Positions 25,019-34,902 are shown, counted from the first letter of the stretch. The stretch: DNA of 64,000 bases from Thermoplasmatota archaeon (GCA_023379555.1 JAMCQR010000054.1:1-64000), one strand, 5' to 3'. The notes: generated from the sequence alone by a model not told the origin. Numbers and translations: made by a program.

Positions 25019-26476
25019 TTAAGGCACCACCCCCATGAACGGGAGATTTCCAAGGTTGAAAAAGCCGAAAAGTAAGCCGGGGAATATTCCAAGCAGGAAA
25101 ACGATCGCAAGTGGGAATACTGTTGCGTAGAGTTCGCTTTTCTCTGTCCGTATGTCCCCTAGGTATTCATTGTAGGGGCCAAAAATACTCCTCTGCAGAG
25201 CGAAAATGTGATAAGAGGCTGTCAGTACCACTCCTATCAACACAAAAATGAGATAATATTTCAAAACAGCATATGCTCCCAGTAGAATGGTTATCTCCCC
25301 GACAAATCCGGAGAACCCCGGTATTGCTACCGACGCGAGGAATGCCAGGAGGAGAAGGAAGGAGAGCCCAGGAACTTTCCTGGCAATTCCACCCATTGAG
25401 TTGATTATTCTCGTTCCGGTAGTCTTCTCAGTAGTATCTACCAGTGCGAATATCATCGCAATTATTATTCCATGTGAGATCAACTGGAATACTGCCCCGT
25501 AGAAGAGCAGCTTCTCAATAAGCACATTGCTGGAACCAGTGGATATAAGGTAAAGAAATCCTCCGACCGCAATTGTGATGAACGACATGTGCCCCACGCT
25601 CGCGTAGCTCATCATCATTTTCATGTCCTTCTGGTAAAGCGCAACGAGAGAAGAATATATGAGAGAGAATATTCCCAATCCCAACAAAACTTCTGGTAGG
25701 ACGGGGCTAGACGAGAAAGAAGAATTAACGTACATCGGTATGAACAGGATCAGCAGCCCGAATGCACCCATTTTGGACAGCAGGGAAGAGATTAAAACGG
25801 TTCCTTCAGAAGGAGATTCAACGTAAGCATCTGGGAGCCAGGAGTGAAAAGGCACAGACGGTAGCTTTATGAGGAAGGCGAACAAGAATCCAAACAGCAC
25901 GAATGCCTGGTATGTGATTCCCAGAGACCCAATTCCTCCGATCAGGAAATTCATGTTGAATGTCCCTCCTCCTTCTTGGAAGTACATTGTAAAAATACCG
26001 AGAAGCATGAAGACAGACCCAACATGGGTGTAAATGAAGAATTTCATCGCAGCATAATCCTTGTTCTTGGTCCCCCACATTCCAATCATGAAGAATGATG
26101 GGATAAGCACCATTTCCCAGAATATGTAGAATATTATGAAATCTCTTGTGAGAAACAACCCGGTCAGGGAGAATATCAGCGACTGTGTGAGGATGTGGAA
26201 ACCGGGTGAAGACTTGAATCTGAGAGAAATGAATATTCCTATCACGCTTACAAGAATTAAAAGCACTGAACTGACGAAGTTCAGTTGGAACGATAGGCTG
26301 ATGATGTATACAGTGGAATAGTTGAAAGACCTGTTCATTCCGTTGAGTACCACAAATGCCAGCAAGGTCAGCGACGAAAGCACAGTTATGAGCCTCGGGG
26401 CCCATTTCCTTATTGCGACAGATGCAATGAAGTATACTGTCAGAAGAAGTAAGAGCAGATTGAATGGAAATATCAA
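25019..26476 (-). CDS. nuoM: NADH-quinone oxidoreductase-like subunit M
   Basis: 485 residues with about 14 helices. It is an antiporter-like subunit. The Glu-bearing helix is FIFWEMVLIPSFFMIGMWG, and the Lys/His helix is LPSVPFHSWLPDAYVESP. SYASVGHMSFITIAVGG and AIPGFSGFVGEITIL are typical NuoM segments. It overlaps nuoL by 4 nt and abuts nuoN. Confidence 0.96.
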   Translation of the reverse strand: MIFPFNLLLLLLTVYFIASVAIRKWAPRLITVLSSLTLLAFVVLNGMNRSFNYSTVYIISLSFQLNFVSSVLLILVSVIGIFISLRFKSSPGFHILTQSLIFSLTGLFLTRDFIIFYIFWEMVLIPSFFMIGMWGTKNKDYAAMKFFIYTHVGSVFMLLGIFTMYFQEGGGTFNMNFLIGGIGSLGITYQAFVLFGFLFAFLIKLPSVPFHSWLPDAYVESPSEGTVLISSLLSKMGAFGLLILFIPMYVNSSFSSSPVLPEVLLGLGIFSLIYSSLVALYQKDMKMMMSYASVGHMSFITIAVGGFLYLISTGSSNVLIEKLLFYGAVFQLISHGIIIAMIFALVDTTEKTTGTRIINSMGGIARKVPGLSFLLLLAFLASVAIPGFSGFVGEITILLGAYAVLKYYLIFVLIGVVLTASYHIFALQRSIFGPYNEYLGDIRTEKSELYATVFPLAIVFLLGIFPGLLFGFFNLGNLPFMGVVP

Positions 26477-28338
26477 TGTATCACCCCCATAAACATCAGA
26501 ATCCTTATGAACAGAAGCGAGAGGACAAGACCTACAAGAATTATCAGCGCGTACTGTCTCGCAATTCCGGTCTGCAACTTCCTGAGCGTTAATCCAGCAT
26601 CCCTGAATATCTCACCCCAGGTATTTATGAATCCATCTAGTATTTTTTTCTCAAAATTACCCATAATGACGGAAAACCCCAGAACGACCCTTTCAGCAAC
26701 CACATTAGTGAAAAGAGTGTCAAGATAGAATTTGTTTTTCACAAACCTGTACAAGAATCCACTCCCCTTGGCAACTCTTTGGGGGATGGTCGATTCCCTA
26801 CCATAGGCGTAATATGCAATTCCTATTCCAATTACTGCTACAGTGGCTGGCACTGCATCAATGAAGCCAATAGATGTCGTAGCGCCCCCAAGGAATGAGT
26901 AAAACCCATTCTGGAAAACGCCGAAAATAGTACTGAAAATTGCAAGTATAATTATTGGGATGAGCATGATCCACTTCGATTCGTGGGCGTGTTCGGCAGC
27001 ATGGCTTCTTGGATTTCCAAACGCTATTCTGAAGAAGAGTCGGAAAGTATAGAGTGCAGTGAGGAACCCTCCTATCACCAGCAATATCCAGGCGATAGTA
27101 TTGTGACCGTAACTTGCACTTATTATGCTATCCTTGCTGAAGAACCCTGCAAACGGAGGGAACCCGGAAAGTGCAAGCGCGCCTACCAGCATGGCCCCCA
27201 TTGTAATTGGCATTTTCTTCCAGAGACCTCCCATCTTGTTTATGTCCCTTGTGTTCAACAGGGCGTGAAGTATTGAGCCTGCACTGAGGAAAAGCAGCGC
27301 CTTAAAGAAGGCATGGGATTCAAGCTGATAGATTGAAAGACCTATACTAGTAGCTCCAAGCCCAAGTCCGAGTGCAGCGACCATGTAACCAATTTGGCTA
27401 ATTGTTGAATAGGCGAGAATTCTCTTGATGTCGTTTACTACGAGTCCGATCAGGCCAGACAATATTATGGTGAATACTCCAACAGATAACACAACAGTGA
27501 GTGCAGCTGGTGTGAATATTGTGTACGTCCTGGCTATCAGGTACACCCCTGCAGTTACCATTGTAGCTGCGTGAATGAGCGCGGAAACAGTTGTTGGACC
27601 TTCCATTGCGTCTGGGATCCAGACGTGCAATGGGAATTGGGCACTTTTACCTATCGCCCCCCCGAATAGCAGCAAAGCGACAATTGTCCTTTCCCATGTG
27701 GTACCTATGGTACTCAGAGCAGTTGGAGAAACAGAGAGTGCGTTTCCACCTGAATAAAGAATGGCAGCCCCGATTCCTGCAATGAAGAAGACGTCTCCGA
27801 CTCTTGTAACTATGAATGCCTTCTTTGCTGCAGAAGCCGCATTGGGCTTATAATACCAGAAGCCTATGAGCAGATATGAACAGAGTCCAACAAGCTCCCA
27901 GAATATGAACAGCATTAGGAGGGAGGAGGAAAGAACAAGTCCGAGCATCGAAGCAGTAAATAGTACCATCTCCCCGAAGAATATGTGTCTTCTAGGGTCC
28001 TCTGCCATATATCCTACTGAAAAGAGTATTATCAGGAATCCAACGAAAGAGACCATCAGCACCATTATCATTGACAGCTGGTCAGCATAGATTCCCACTG
28101 GAATGGAGACGGGGAGGTTAGGCAACCAGTTTAGGGTCGCGGTTATTATTGTACCTTTCACCGTATCTGTGAAGAAAACATAGAGCGCTATCAGGAAAGA
28201 GATGAATACGAGTGCCGTCCCTAAGTACATTGAAAAATTCTTTTTTATATACCCAACTCCTATGACTAATGGGAATCCAATTAAAGGAAGTCCAAATATC
28301 AGGAAAACGAGCCATTGAATTGGATCCACCTTCACCAC
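26473..28338 (-). CDS. nuoL: NADH-quinone oxidoreductase-like subunit L
   Basis: 621 residues, the largest antiporter-like subunit, with about 15-16 helices and the long C-terminal extension that forms the lateral helix. Conserved elements are LFIFWELVGLCSYLLIGFWY (Glu), GKSAQFPLHVWIPDAMEGPT (Lys and the DAMEGPT motif) and STISQIGYMVAALG. It overlaps nuoK by 7 nt. Confidence 0.97.
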   Translation of the reverse strand: MVKVDPIQWLVFLIFGLPLIGFPLVIGVGYIKKNFSMYLGTALVFISFLIALYVFFTDTVKGTIITATLNWLPNLPVSIPVGIYADQLSMIMVLMVSFVGFLIILFSVGYMAEDPRRHIFFGEMVLFTASMLGLVLSSSLLMLFIFWELVGLCSYLLIGFWYYKPNAASAAKKAFIVTRVGDVFFIAGIGAAILYSGGNALSVSPTALSTIGTTWERTIVALLLFGGAIGKSAQFPLHVWIPDAMEGPTTVSALIHAATMVTAGVYLIARTYTIFTPAALTVVLSVGVFTIILSGLIGLVVNDIKRILAYSTISQIGYMVAALGLGLGATSIGLSIYQLESHAFFKALLFLSAGSILHALLNTRDINKMGGLWKKMPITMGAMLVGALALSGFPPFAGFFSKDSIISASYGHNTIAWILLVIGGFLTALYTFRLFFRIAFGNPRSHAAEHAHESKWIMLIPIIILAIFSTIFGVFQNGFYSFLGGATTSIGFIDAVPATVAVIGIGIAYYAYGRESTIPQRVAKGSGFLYRFVKNKFYLDTLFTNVVAERVVLGFSVIMGNFEKKILDGFINTWGEIFRDAGLTLRKLQTGIARQYALIILVGLVLSLLFIRILMFMGVIH

Positions 28339-28661
28339 CTCATCAGTTTCATAACGTCAAGGGAAGCTGATCCCTTGGCCCTGAAGACTGCTATGAACAG
28401 TGCCATGGCAACAACAGTTTCTGCCGCAGAAATGACTAGAATGAACAGTGTCATGTTGGCCCCTGCAGCATTCCCGTAGTAACTTGATGCGGCTATCAGA
28501 TTGATCAGGCCGGCATTTATCATTATCTCAACGCTTATGAGGGCCTTCACGACGGTCTTTGAGCTGAGGAATGAAAAGATTCCGACGCTCAGTATCGCAA
28601 TAGAGAAGAACTCTATAACTCCAATATTCAATGGTCCACCAACTAGATCGTTTATGTTCAT
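28332..28661 (-). CDS. nuoK: NADH-quinone oxidoreductase-like subunit K
   Basis: 109 residues with three helices. The conserved Glu residues of the proton path lie in VKALISVEIMINAGLINLI and in ILVISAAETVVAMALFIAVF. It overlaps nuoJ2 by 4 nt and nuoL by 7 nt. Confidence 0.95.
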   Translation of the reverse strand: MNINDLVGGPLNIGVIEFFSIAILSVGIFSFLSSKTVVKALISVEIMINAGLINLIAASSYYGNAAGANMTLFILVISAAETVVAMALFIAVFRAKGSASLDVMKLMRW

Positions 28662-28897
28662 TTAGACACCTCTCTTTCGCCCAGGTACATTGCACCCAGC
28701 ATCGCTGCAATCAGGAGGAAAGTAATTATCTCGAATGGGAGCAAGTATGTGGAAAAAAGCGTCTGCGATATTCCGTATTTGCCCATACCTGTACCGATTG
28801 AGAAAGGTGCTCCATTTGGGAAGTTGGATGGCTGGATGAAAGTTAGCATGATCAGGAACAGGATGACACTGAAAAATAGTGCAAGTTTATTCTGCAT
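28658..28897 (-). CDS. nuoJ2: NuoJ, C-terminal half (separate gene)
   Basis: 79 residues with two helices. LLPFEIITFLLIAAMLGAMYL corresponds to the last helix of NuoJ, with the usual Glu. Bacterial NuoJ is one polypeptide of about 170-200 residues; here it is encoded by two overlapping genes (11-nt overlap with nuoJ1). Both halves are intact and in good register, so this is a true split. Confidence 0.88.
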   Translation of the reverse strand: MQNKLALFFSVILFLIMLTFIQPSNFPNGAPFSIGTGMGKYGISQTLFSTYLLPFEIITFLLIAAMLGAMYLGEREVSK

Positions 28898-29147
28898 CCA
28901 GATACCTCCTTGACATCATCACTGAAGTAAGTATCAGCGTGACAATTGCTCCGGCATAAACGAGAACCTCTATTGCTGATATGAAGTAATTCTCCAGAAA
29001 GAAGAAAATCGCTGCAACATCCACCACCAGGAAGGTAAGCCATAGAGCGGAATGAAGGAGGTTCTTGCTTCCTGCCGAAAGAATTGCGAATCCTATCCCC
29101 ATTATGCCCAGAATATATAGTAAAATCATTTCTTGTCGCCCTCCCAT
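28887..29147 (-). CDS. nuoJ1: NuoJ, N-terminal half (separate gene)
   Basis: 86 residues with three helices. The signature LTFLVVDVAAIFFFLENYF and YAGAIVTLILTSVMMSRRY match the first half of NuoJ, including the VYAGA pi-bulge helix. It overlaps nuoI by 22 nt and nuoJ2 by 11 nt. Confidence 0.9.
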   Translation of the reverse strand: MGGRQEMILLYILGIMGIGFAILSAGSKNLLHSALWLTFLVVDVAAIFFFLENYFISAIEVLVYAGAIVTLILTSVMMSRRYLDAE

Positions 29148-29599
29148 AATTCGCTCTCTTTTTTGGATAGCATAAGAGGTGTATACCTCATGTTCCCGCG
29201 TTCAAAGTGAACTTCATCCACCTCTGCTTCCAGCGTTATTGCACCCGTTGGGCATATCTCTTCACATAAATTGCAGTGAGTACAGATTGAAACATCAACG
29301 CTGGGATAGAGCTGCCTCCTGTTTGGATATTTTTTCTCGAACTCTTCCTTTTTGCCGTAAGCAAATGTGGCCATCTTTATTGTACCATTTGGGCAGATCT
29401 GTTCACAGAGCGTGCACCCGATGCATGCATCAAGGTCAAGGAACACTCGTCCGGTGGTCCTTGTGGGATAGTCCAGTTTTTCCTCGGGGACCTGTCTGGT
29501 GACTCTTGGTTTGAAGCCATTCGTGAACACAGTCCAGACGCCCTTTAGCACGCCAGCTATTCCTTCAATAGGTCCCGGTATTCTATCAGTTTGAGTCAT
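29126..29599 (-). CDS. nuoI: NADH-quinone oxidoreductase-like subunit I (8Fe ferredoxin)
   Basis: 157 residues. Two [4Fe-4S] motifs are complete: CIGCTLCEQICPNG (about residue 55) and CTHCNLCEEICPTG (about residue 97), corresponding to clusters N6a and N6b. They pass electrons to NuoB. It begins immediately after the nuoH stop. Confidence 0.97.
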   Translation of the reverse strand: MTQTDRIPGPIEGIAGVLKGVWTVFTNGFKPRVTRQVPEEKLDYPTRTTGRVFLDLDACIGCTLCEQICPNGTIKMATFAYGKKEEFEKKYPNRRQLYPSVDVSICTHCNLCEEICPTGAITLEAEVDEVHFERGNMRYTPLMLSKKESELWEGDKK

Positions 29600-30688
29600 T
29601 TAGAACCACCCTCCTACGGTCAGAGCAAGTCCTGCGCTTATCAATAGATTGATTATGCTCAGTGGAAGCAGGTATTTCCACCCCAGATTCAGGAATTGGT
29701 CTATCCTGACCCTCCCTAGAGCTATCCACGACAGCAGGAATATTACCATGAATATTGCGGCCTTTATCAGTAACCAGAACAATCCTGGTATGAATGGGAA
29801 AGGACCTTCCCATCCTCCCAGGTAGAGAGTTGCTACAACAAAAGAAGTCAGTGCCATAAATCCAAAATTTGCCATGTAAAAGATTCCGTATCTCATGCCT
29901 GAGTACTCCGTGGAGTAACCGCTGACCAGTTCACTCCCACTTTCTGGGAGATCGAATGGAGGAATGGATTGCTTGGCTATCATTGCAAAGAAGAACACGA
30001 AAAAACCCAGGACCTCTGGGATAATGAATGGTATATTCCTCTGTGCATAAACAATTGAATTTGCACTGTAACTACCAGCCAGTATTATAACTGATATCAC
30101 AGAAATCATCATTGGCACCTCGTATCCGATATCCTGCGCAGCAGATCTCAGTGCTCCATATAACGAAAATTTGTTGTGCGACGAGAGACCACCAATAATC
30201 TCTCCGAGTGGAGAAATTATCATGAACGCAATGAGGAAAAGCACGGTATAGGGGAAATTCAACACCATCAGGTTAAGAATGGATATGTTCCCGAATGGGA
30301 TCAGAACAAATCCTAATGCTACTGGGGTGAAAACAATATAAGGTGCAAGCTTGAATGCAATCCTATCTGCTCTTGAAGGGATCAGGTCCTGTTTCTGGAT
30401 AAGCTTGAATACGTCAGCAATCAACTGAAGCGACCCCCACGGGCCAACCCTGTTAGGACCTATCCTGTTCTGTAAGTCAGCCATATACTTCCTGAACACG
30501 TAGACAAGAATAACAACGAGAAGCATCGAAAGGGCAAAGACTATGATCACCTCAACGAGTCCCACAATTGCCCATGCTATCCATTCGCCAACCGGGTAAC
30601 CGCCCCAGTTAAAGGGAATGAAGTTTATGTGAAGGAATTTCAGGATACCGTAAAGTATGCTCAAAATGAAGTAGAATAAGTCCATCAC
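29600..30688 (-). CDS. nuoH: NADH-quinone oxidoreductase-like subunit H
   Basis: 362 residues with about 8-9 helices. It forms the quinone chamber with NuoB and NuoD. The quinone-loop signature NRIGPNRVGPWGSLQLIAD is present, as is FDLPESGSELVSGYSTEYSG with conserved acidic residues. It overlaps nuoD by 4 nt. Confidence 0.97.
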   Translation of the reverse strand: MMDLFYFILSILYGILKFLHINFIPFNWGGYPVGEWIAWAIVGLVEVIIVFALSMLLVVILVYVFRKYMADLQNRIGPNRVGPWGSLQLIADVFKLIQKQDLIPSRADRIAFKLAPYIVFTPVALGFVLIPFGNISILNLMVLNFPYTVLFLIAFMIISPLGEIIGGLSSHNKFSLYGALRSAAQDIGYEVPMMISVISVIILAGSYSANSIVYAQRNIPFIIPEVLGFFVFFFAMIAKQSIPPFDLPESGSELVSGYSTEYSGMRYGIFYMANFGFMALTSFVVATLYLGGWEGPFPFIPGLFWLLIKAAIFMVIFLLSWIALGRVRIDQFLNLGWKYLLPLSIINLLISAGLALTVGGWF

Positions 30689-31791
30689 CTATCGACCTCC
30701 CCAAATACAGGATCCATTGAACTGACCGTCGCGGTAAGATCTGCTATCTTGTATCCTTTCAACATAACAGGTGTCGCTGAGAGATTGGCAAAACTTGGAC
30801 TCCTTATTCTGAACCTGTAGGGCATTGTTGATCCATCCCCTACCAGATAGATTCCAAATTCCCCCTTGGGTGACTCCGTCGGAACGTAACTTTCTCCATT
30901 TGCCTTCAGCCGGATCAGCATCGGTTTGGCATATTTCTTGTTATAGAAGTCGCCTTCAGGCAATTTTGTCAGAATCTGTTCCACTATCTTTATGCTCTGC
31001 TTCATCTCTTCTAGTCTCACCAGAAACCTTGCATAAACGTCTCCCTCTGGTCTCGTCGGCACGTCAAAATTGATATCTTTGTAAAACAAGTATGGCTGAT
31101 TCTTCCTGAGATCCCAACTTTTTCCTGATGCCCTCAGCATTGGGCCGGTGACACCATAAGAAAGGGCGTCCTCAAGACTCAGCTTTCCTACCCCCGTCGT
31201 CCTCTTAACGTAAATATAGTTTTTCTTGAATATTCCCTCTATCTCTTCCAGCTTGGTGACGAAATTGCCGGTGAATTCTCGTATCATTTCTATTGCTTTT
31301 GGGGTTACATCGGAATAGACACCTCCTATCGCAAAGTAATTGTAAAGAAGCCTGCTGCCGGTGACTTCATCGAATATCCTGAGTATCCTTTCCCTTTCCC
31401 TGAAGCAGTAGAAGAAAGGGGTCAGCATTCCCATATCAAGACCGTGGGTACCGAACCATATCAGATGGGACGCAACCCTGTTTAACTCTACAAGCATCAT
31501 TCTGATCCACTGGGCTCTTTCCGGTACCTGGATGTCCATGAGTTTTTCTGCAGAGAGCACGTAGCCTAGCTCACCATTTAAGGATGCGACGTAGTCAAGC
31601 CTGTCGACATATATCATCGCTTTCGGATAGTAGCCCATCTCTGCCAGTTTTTCGGCATTCCTGTGCAGGTAACCTATGACAGGGTAGGCATCTACAATGT
31701 ATTCCCCGTCAAGTCTAACTTTGATTCTTAATACTCCGTGGGTGGATGGATGCTGCGGGCCGAAGTTGACCTCTATGAGCTTGTCCTCCAT
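30685..31791 (-). CDS. nuoD: NADH-quinone oxidoreductase-like subunit D (49 kDa)
   Basis: 368 residues. It descends from [NiFe]-hydrogenase large subunits but has lost the metal-binding Cys pairs. Landmarks are NFGPQHPSTHGVLRI with the quinone-binding His, YLHRNAEKLAE and GELGYVLSAEKLMDI. The C-terminus ends in ATVSSMDPVFGEVDR. It is separate from NuoC, unlike the fused NuoCD of enterobacteria. It shares 1 nt with nuoC and 4 nt with nuoH. Confidence 0.97.
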   Translation of the reverse strand: MEDKLIEVNFGPQHPSTHGVLRIKVRLDGEYIVDAYPVIGYLHRNAEKLAEMGYYPKAMIYVDRLDYVASLNGELGYVLSAEKLMDIQVPERAQWIRMMLVELNRVASHLIWFGTHGLDMGMLTPFFYCFRERERILRIFDEVTGSRLLYNYFAIGGVYSDVTPKAIEMIREFTGNFVTKLEEIEGIFKKNYIYVKRTTGVGKLSLEDALSYGVTGPMLRASGKSWDLRKNQPYLFYKDINFDVPTRPEGDVYARFLVRLEEMKQSIKIVEQILTKLPEGDFYNKKYAKPMLIRLKANGESYVPTESPKGEFGIYLVGDGSTMPYRFRIRSPSFANLSATPVMLKGYKIADLTATVSSMDPVFGEVDR

Positions 31792-32246
31792 CAGTATCCC
31801 TCCCTGGGATCAAAAGATACTCTATCTTCGCCATCTTCCCCGAGATTCACAAACTGCTTCTTGTCCAGAGGGTAGTCTTTCCTCAGTGGGTGGCCGACCC
31901 ATCCCTCCGCAAGAAGAAGTCTTTTGAGATTAGGGTGACCCTTGAATTTGATTCCAACCAGATCCCAGGTTTCCCTTTCGTGCCAGTTTGCCCCGGCCCA
32001 GAGACCAGTCATGGAATCTACTTCTTCATCCGTTTTCGTCTTGACTACCAGCCTGTTTCCGTTTGTTGTTGAAAGAAGATGGTAAACGACCTCTAGGTGA
32101 TCTTTGTAGTCTATACCTGTGATCATCAGGAGCACATCAAATCCTTCGTCTTTCCTCTCCTTCATGAATGCAAGAATGTTCTCCTTTGCAACGTAGACCG
32201 TTCTAGTCCCGTCCTTTGAGGTACCCTCAGATTCAATCGGTATCAA
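31791..32246 (-). CDS. nuoC: NADH-quinone oxidoreductase-like subunit C (30 kDa)
   Basis: 151 residues. The 30-kDa signature lies at [20 protein letters not shown], followed by [18 protein letters not shown]. It is a peripheral connector between NuoB and NuoD without a cofactor. It overlaps nuoB by 4 nt. Confidence 0.95.
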   Translation of the reverse strand: MIPIESEGTSKDGTRTVYVAKENILAFMKERKDEGFDVLLMITGIDYKDHLEVVYHLLSTTNGNRLVVKTKTDEEVDSMTGLWAGANWHERETWDLVGIKFKGHPNLKRLLLAEGWVGHPLRKDYPLDKKQFVNLGEDGEDRVSFDPREGY

Positions 32247-32701
32247 TGTTTCACCTTCCCGGATACAATACCATCCTGCAACTGCTTCAGTGCGCTGATA
32301 AGCGCTTCTGGCCTGGGAGGACAGCCAAACAGATATATGTCCACGGGTATAACCTGGTCTACCCCATCCACGACTGAGTACCCTCTTACGTACGGTCCTC
32401 CAGCAGTTGCACAGGCCCCCATAGAAATTACGTATTTCGGGAAGGCCATCTGATCGTACAACCTTCTGATTCTGGGTGCCATCTTCTTGGTAACTGTTCC
32501 GGAAACTATCATCAGGTCGGAGTGTCTTGGGGAATCCCTGAATACATCAGCCCCGAACCTGGCCCAGTCATAATCAGAGCCCATGGAAGACATCATTTCA
32601 ATGGCGCAGCAGGCAAGCCCGAATGTAAAAGGCCAGAGAGATTTTCCCTTCCCCCATCTCAGTGCCTCGTCGAGAGTCGTGAGAAGTATACTATCCGACA
32701 T
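32243..32701 (-). CDS. nuoB: NADH-quinone oxidoreductase-like subunit B (N2 cluster)
   Basis: 152 residues. The four ligands of cluster N2 are visible: tandem Cys in GLACCAIEM, Cys in [12 protein letters not shown] and Cys in [10 protein letters not shown]. It delivers electrons to quinone. It overlaps nuoA by 11 nt. Confidence 0.97.
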   Translation of the reverse strand: MSDSILLTTLDEALRWGKGKSLWPFTFGLACCAIEMMSSMGSDYDWARFGADVFRDSPRHSDLMIVSGTVTKKMAPRIRRLYDQMAFPKYVISMGACATAGGPYVRGYSVVDGVDQVIPVDIYLFGCPPRPEALISALKQLQDGIVSGKVKH

Positions 32702-33062
32702 CTGCCCACCTCATGTAACCTTTCCTTACAGCGTAAACAAATCCAAAGAGCAGAATCGCTATGAATAGAACAACGTTCATGAATGCTCCCGCTCCAAGTG
32801 CTTTAACATCGCCAGCCCAGGGAAGAAGCAGCAGAAAATCAACGTCAAATATGATGAAAGCTATTATGAAGAAGAGGTATTGTAACGGAAGTGGTGCCTG
32901 GAAATCCCCAGTAGTCACTTCCCCGCATTCATAATTGTCGTTGGTGTATTTACCGTAGGTCTTGGGTGAAAATTTATGGGCGACAGCTAACAGCATGGAA
33001 ACAATTATAGGTACTACCACGACTGCTAGAGCAAGAGCAGTCATTTCAGGGGTCAAGCTCAT
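32691..33062 (-). CDS. nuoA: NADH-quinone oxidoreductase-like subunit A
   Basis: 123 residues with three helices. The conserved loop is [15 protein letters not shown], followed by [23 protein letters not shown] with the acidic residue pair. It is the first gene of the operon, and a TATA box lies 27 nt before its ATG. Confidence 0.95.
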   Translation of the reverse strand: MSLTPEMTALALAVVVVPIIVSMLLAVAHKFSPKTYGKYTNDNYECGEVTTGDFQAPLPLQYLFFIIAFIIFDVDFLLLLPWAGDVKALGAGAFMNVVLFIAILLFGFVYAVRKGYMRWADVG

Positions 33063-33082
33063 CTATCCCTTATTGACTATGC

Positions 33083-33095
33083 AAATTTATATTTT
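33083..33095 (-). promoter_or_regulatory. TATA box of the Nuo operon
   Basis: Minus-strand aaaatataaattt is centred about 27 nt before the nuoA ATG at 33062, implying a leaderless mRNA for the whole Nuo operon. Confidence 0.6.
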
Positions 33096-33232
33096 TGGAA
33101 ATCAGCTTTCAATTCATTAACGCCTGGAAAACGGGAAAAATACTTAGTTGCAAAAGATGAGGAAAATAATTAAAACTAAATATGCCAATATAAAGGCAAG
33201 AATAATAATAAAAGAATTAATAAGTCTGGATT

Positions 33233-34039
33233 CTAAGATTGAGCAGTTTCAAGGATTGATTTTCTATCCGGACCAATTTTTGCAGGTTTCTGTTGGTATT
33301 TCACGAATACATTCTTCGCGAGCATACCCTTGAGCAGCTGAATTGCCAAAGCTGGATCAATTCCTTTTGGGCAAACGTCTGAACATGCGCCTGCGAAATG
33401 GCACCTCCAGACGCCGTGCTTGGAATCCAGCAAATTCAGTCTCTCGTTGAAGCCTATATCCCTGGAGTCTGCAATGTATCTGAATGATTGCGCCAGCGCT
33501 TGCGGACCCAAGTATAACTCGTCTGTAGCCATCGTGGGACATGCTGATAGACAGGCACCGCACATAATGCACTCTGTGAACATTGAGTACAGCTCTCTTT
33601 CCTCTGGAAGCTGAAGGAATTCCCCAGTCACTTTTTCTTCCTGCCTGATAATGTAGGGCTTGATACTTTCATGATTCCTGAAAAGCTTGGTCAGATCGGG
33701 AACCAGGTCTTTGACAAGATCGTAGTTTCCCATAGGATCGACTTTGATCAGATCCTTTCCTAGATCGAGAATTTGGGTCTGACAGGCCAGCCTCTCCCTG
33801 TTATTTATTATCATGGCACAGGAGCCGCATATTCCCATCCTGCAGGAATACCTTGCAGCAAGAGAGGGATCTATATGCTCCTTGATATAAAGTATTCCAT
33901 CTAGGACAGTCATGCCTCTCTGTACTGGCACCTTGTATTCCATGTACTTTGGAAGTTCCTTCTTCTCCGGATCGTATCTCCTGACCCTTAAGGTGACTGT
34001 TTTTACTACCTCTCCAAATCCCTTTAACATGAGTTCCAT
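33233..34039 (-). CDS. sdhB: Succinate dehydrogenase iron-sulfur subunit, complex II module 1
   Basis: 268 residues. The N-terminal plant-ferredoxin domain carries SCRMGICGSCAM and the later Cys in LACQTQ for [2Fe-2S]. The C-terminal domain carries CIMCGACLSACP and CSDVCPKGIDP for [4Fe-4S] and [3Fe-4S]. It transfers electrons from SdhA to the membrane anchors. It is the last gene of the order sdhA-sdhC-sdhD-sdhB and lies next to the sdhD stop. Confidence 0.96.
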   Translation of the reverse strand: MELMLKGFGEVVKTVTLRVRRYDPEKKELPKYMEYKVPVQRGMTVLDGILYIKEHIDPSLAARYSCRMGICGSCAMIINNRERLACQTQILDLGKDLIKVDPMGNYDLVKDLVPDLTKLFRNHESIKPYIIRQEEKVTGEFLQLPEERELYSMFTECIMCGACLSACPTMATDELYLGPQALAQSFRYIADSRDIGFNERLNLLDSKHGVWRCHFAGACSDVCPKGIDPALAIQLLKGMLAKNVFVKYQQKPAKIGPDRKSILETAQS

Positions 34040-34447
34040 TTATAATCCTCCTCCAAGCAGCATCGTCACAACCGTCTTAGAGCCCCATATGAATATGATC
34101 AGCCCTGCTACAAGCATGATGTAGGTGATTGCTTTCTCAGACCTATCACCTGGGAACTGCTCTGAAAGTATGATCCTGAATCCGTTGAATATGTGAAATA
34201 CCAGGAATGTGAGAAGAAGCTCAAATATTGAACCCCAGAACAGAGTGTGGTATATGGTGGTCACTGTAGTATAATAAAGGGTACCTCCCGTAAGCGTATG
34301 CGTAGAAGTGGAGTTGTTTGCATACTGGTAAAGCACCTTGTCACTTGTTGGGGCAAGAGCGCTGATTGCGAGAAAATGCAGTGCACCTAAAACAAGTATG
34401 AAGATTCCGGTAATATATTGTATCAGCATTATCTTTGATTCTTTCAC
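34040..34447 (-). CDS. sdhD: Succinate dehydrogenase membrane anchor, module 1
   Basis: 135 residues with three helices. The second helix carries TVTTIYHTLFWGSIFELLLTF with a His that may ligate heme, and LFWG then HIFNGFRIILSEQF matches SdhD-type anchors. The last helix is ITYIMLVAGLIIFIWGS. The start overlaps sdhC by 4 nt. Confidence 0.85.
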   Translation of the reverse strand: MKESKIMLIQYITGIFILVLGALHFLAISALAPTSDKVLYQYANNSTSTHTLTGGTLYYTTVTTIYHTLFWGSIFELLLTFLVFHIFNGFRIILSEQFPGDRSEKAITYIMLVAGLIIFIWGSKTVVTMLLGGGL

Positions 34448-34893
34448 AGTATCACCCCTGTGAAAATATAAACTATGCCAAAGATGCTAATTATGATCAT
34501 GAAAATGCCTAGCAGTATTTTGAGCACCATGTTCCAGCCACGTAATGACTTGGCCTTGTATGGGTATTCAATCCTGTACGGCTTTGGCATCAATAGTCCA
34601 CTTTCAGTTATAGTCAGCCTAAGACCATTAAGGGCATGGAATGTTGCGGCCAGCAGTATACCGGACAGGATGTACGGGCCAAAATGAACCCCGAAAGGCC
34701 AATCCAGGAATACCATTGTACTATTCCACGTAATGGGACCATCCAGTATTCTTGATGTCTCAAAAACGTGAGCCATAAGGTAAAGACCAAGGGCTATACC
34801 CGTGAGCCTGTGGAGTGCATAAAGCCATTTGTCAGAACTGTACTTAAGCGGGTTGAACCAGAAAATCCATCCTTTCTTATTTTCAATCGCCAT
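34444..34893 (-). CDS. sdhC: Succinate dehydrogenase cytochrome b-type anchor, module 1
   Basis: 149 residues with three helices. The SdhC signature YALHRLTGIALGLYLMAHVFE contains the His-Arg and heme-ligand His pattern. AATFHALNGLRLTITESG follows as the second conserved segment. It binds quinone together with SdhD. It starts 9 nt after the sdhA stop. Confidence 0.9.
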   Translation of the reverse strand: MAIENKKGWIFWFNPLKYSSDKWLYALHRLTGIALGLYLMAHVFETSRILDGPITWNSTMVFLDWPFGVHFGPYILSGILLAATFHALNGLRLTITESGLLMPKPYRIEYPYKAKSLRGWNMVLKILLGIFMIIISIFGIVYIFTGVIL

Positions 34894-34902
34894 TAGATCA
34901 CC

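Noticed and set aside
31697..31927. Plus-strand frames inside the Nuo and complex II genes
   Set aside because: They are antisense shadows of strongly conserved genes.
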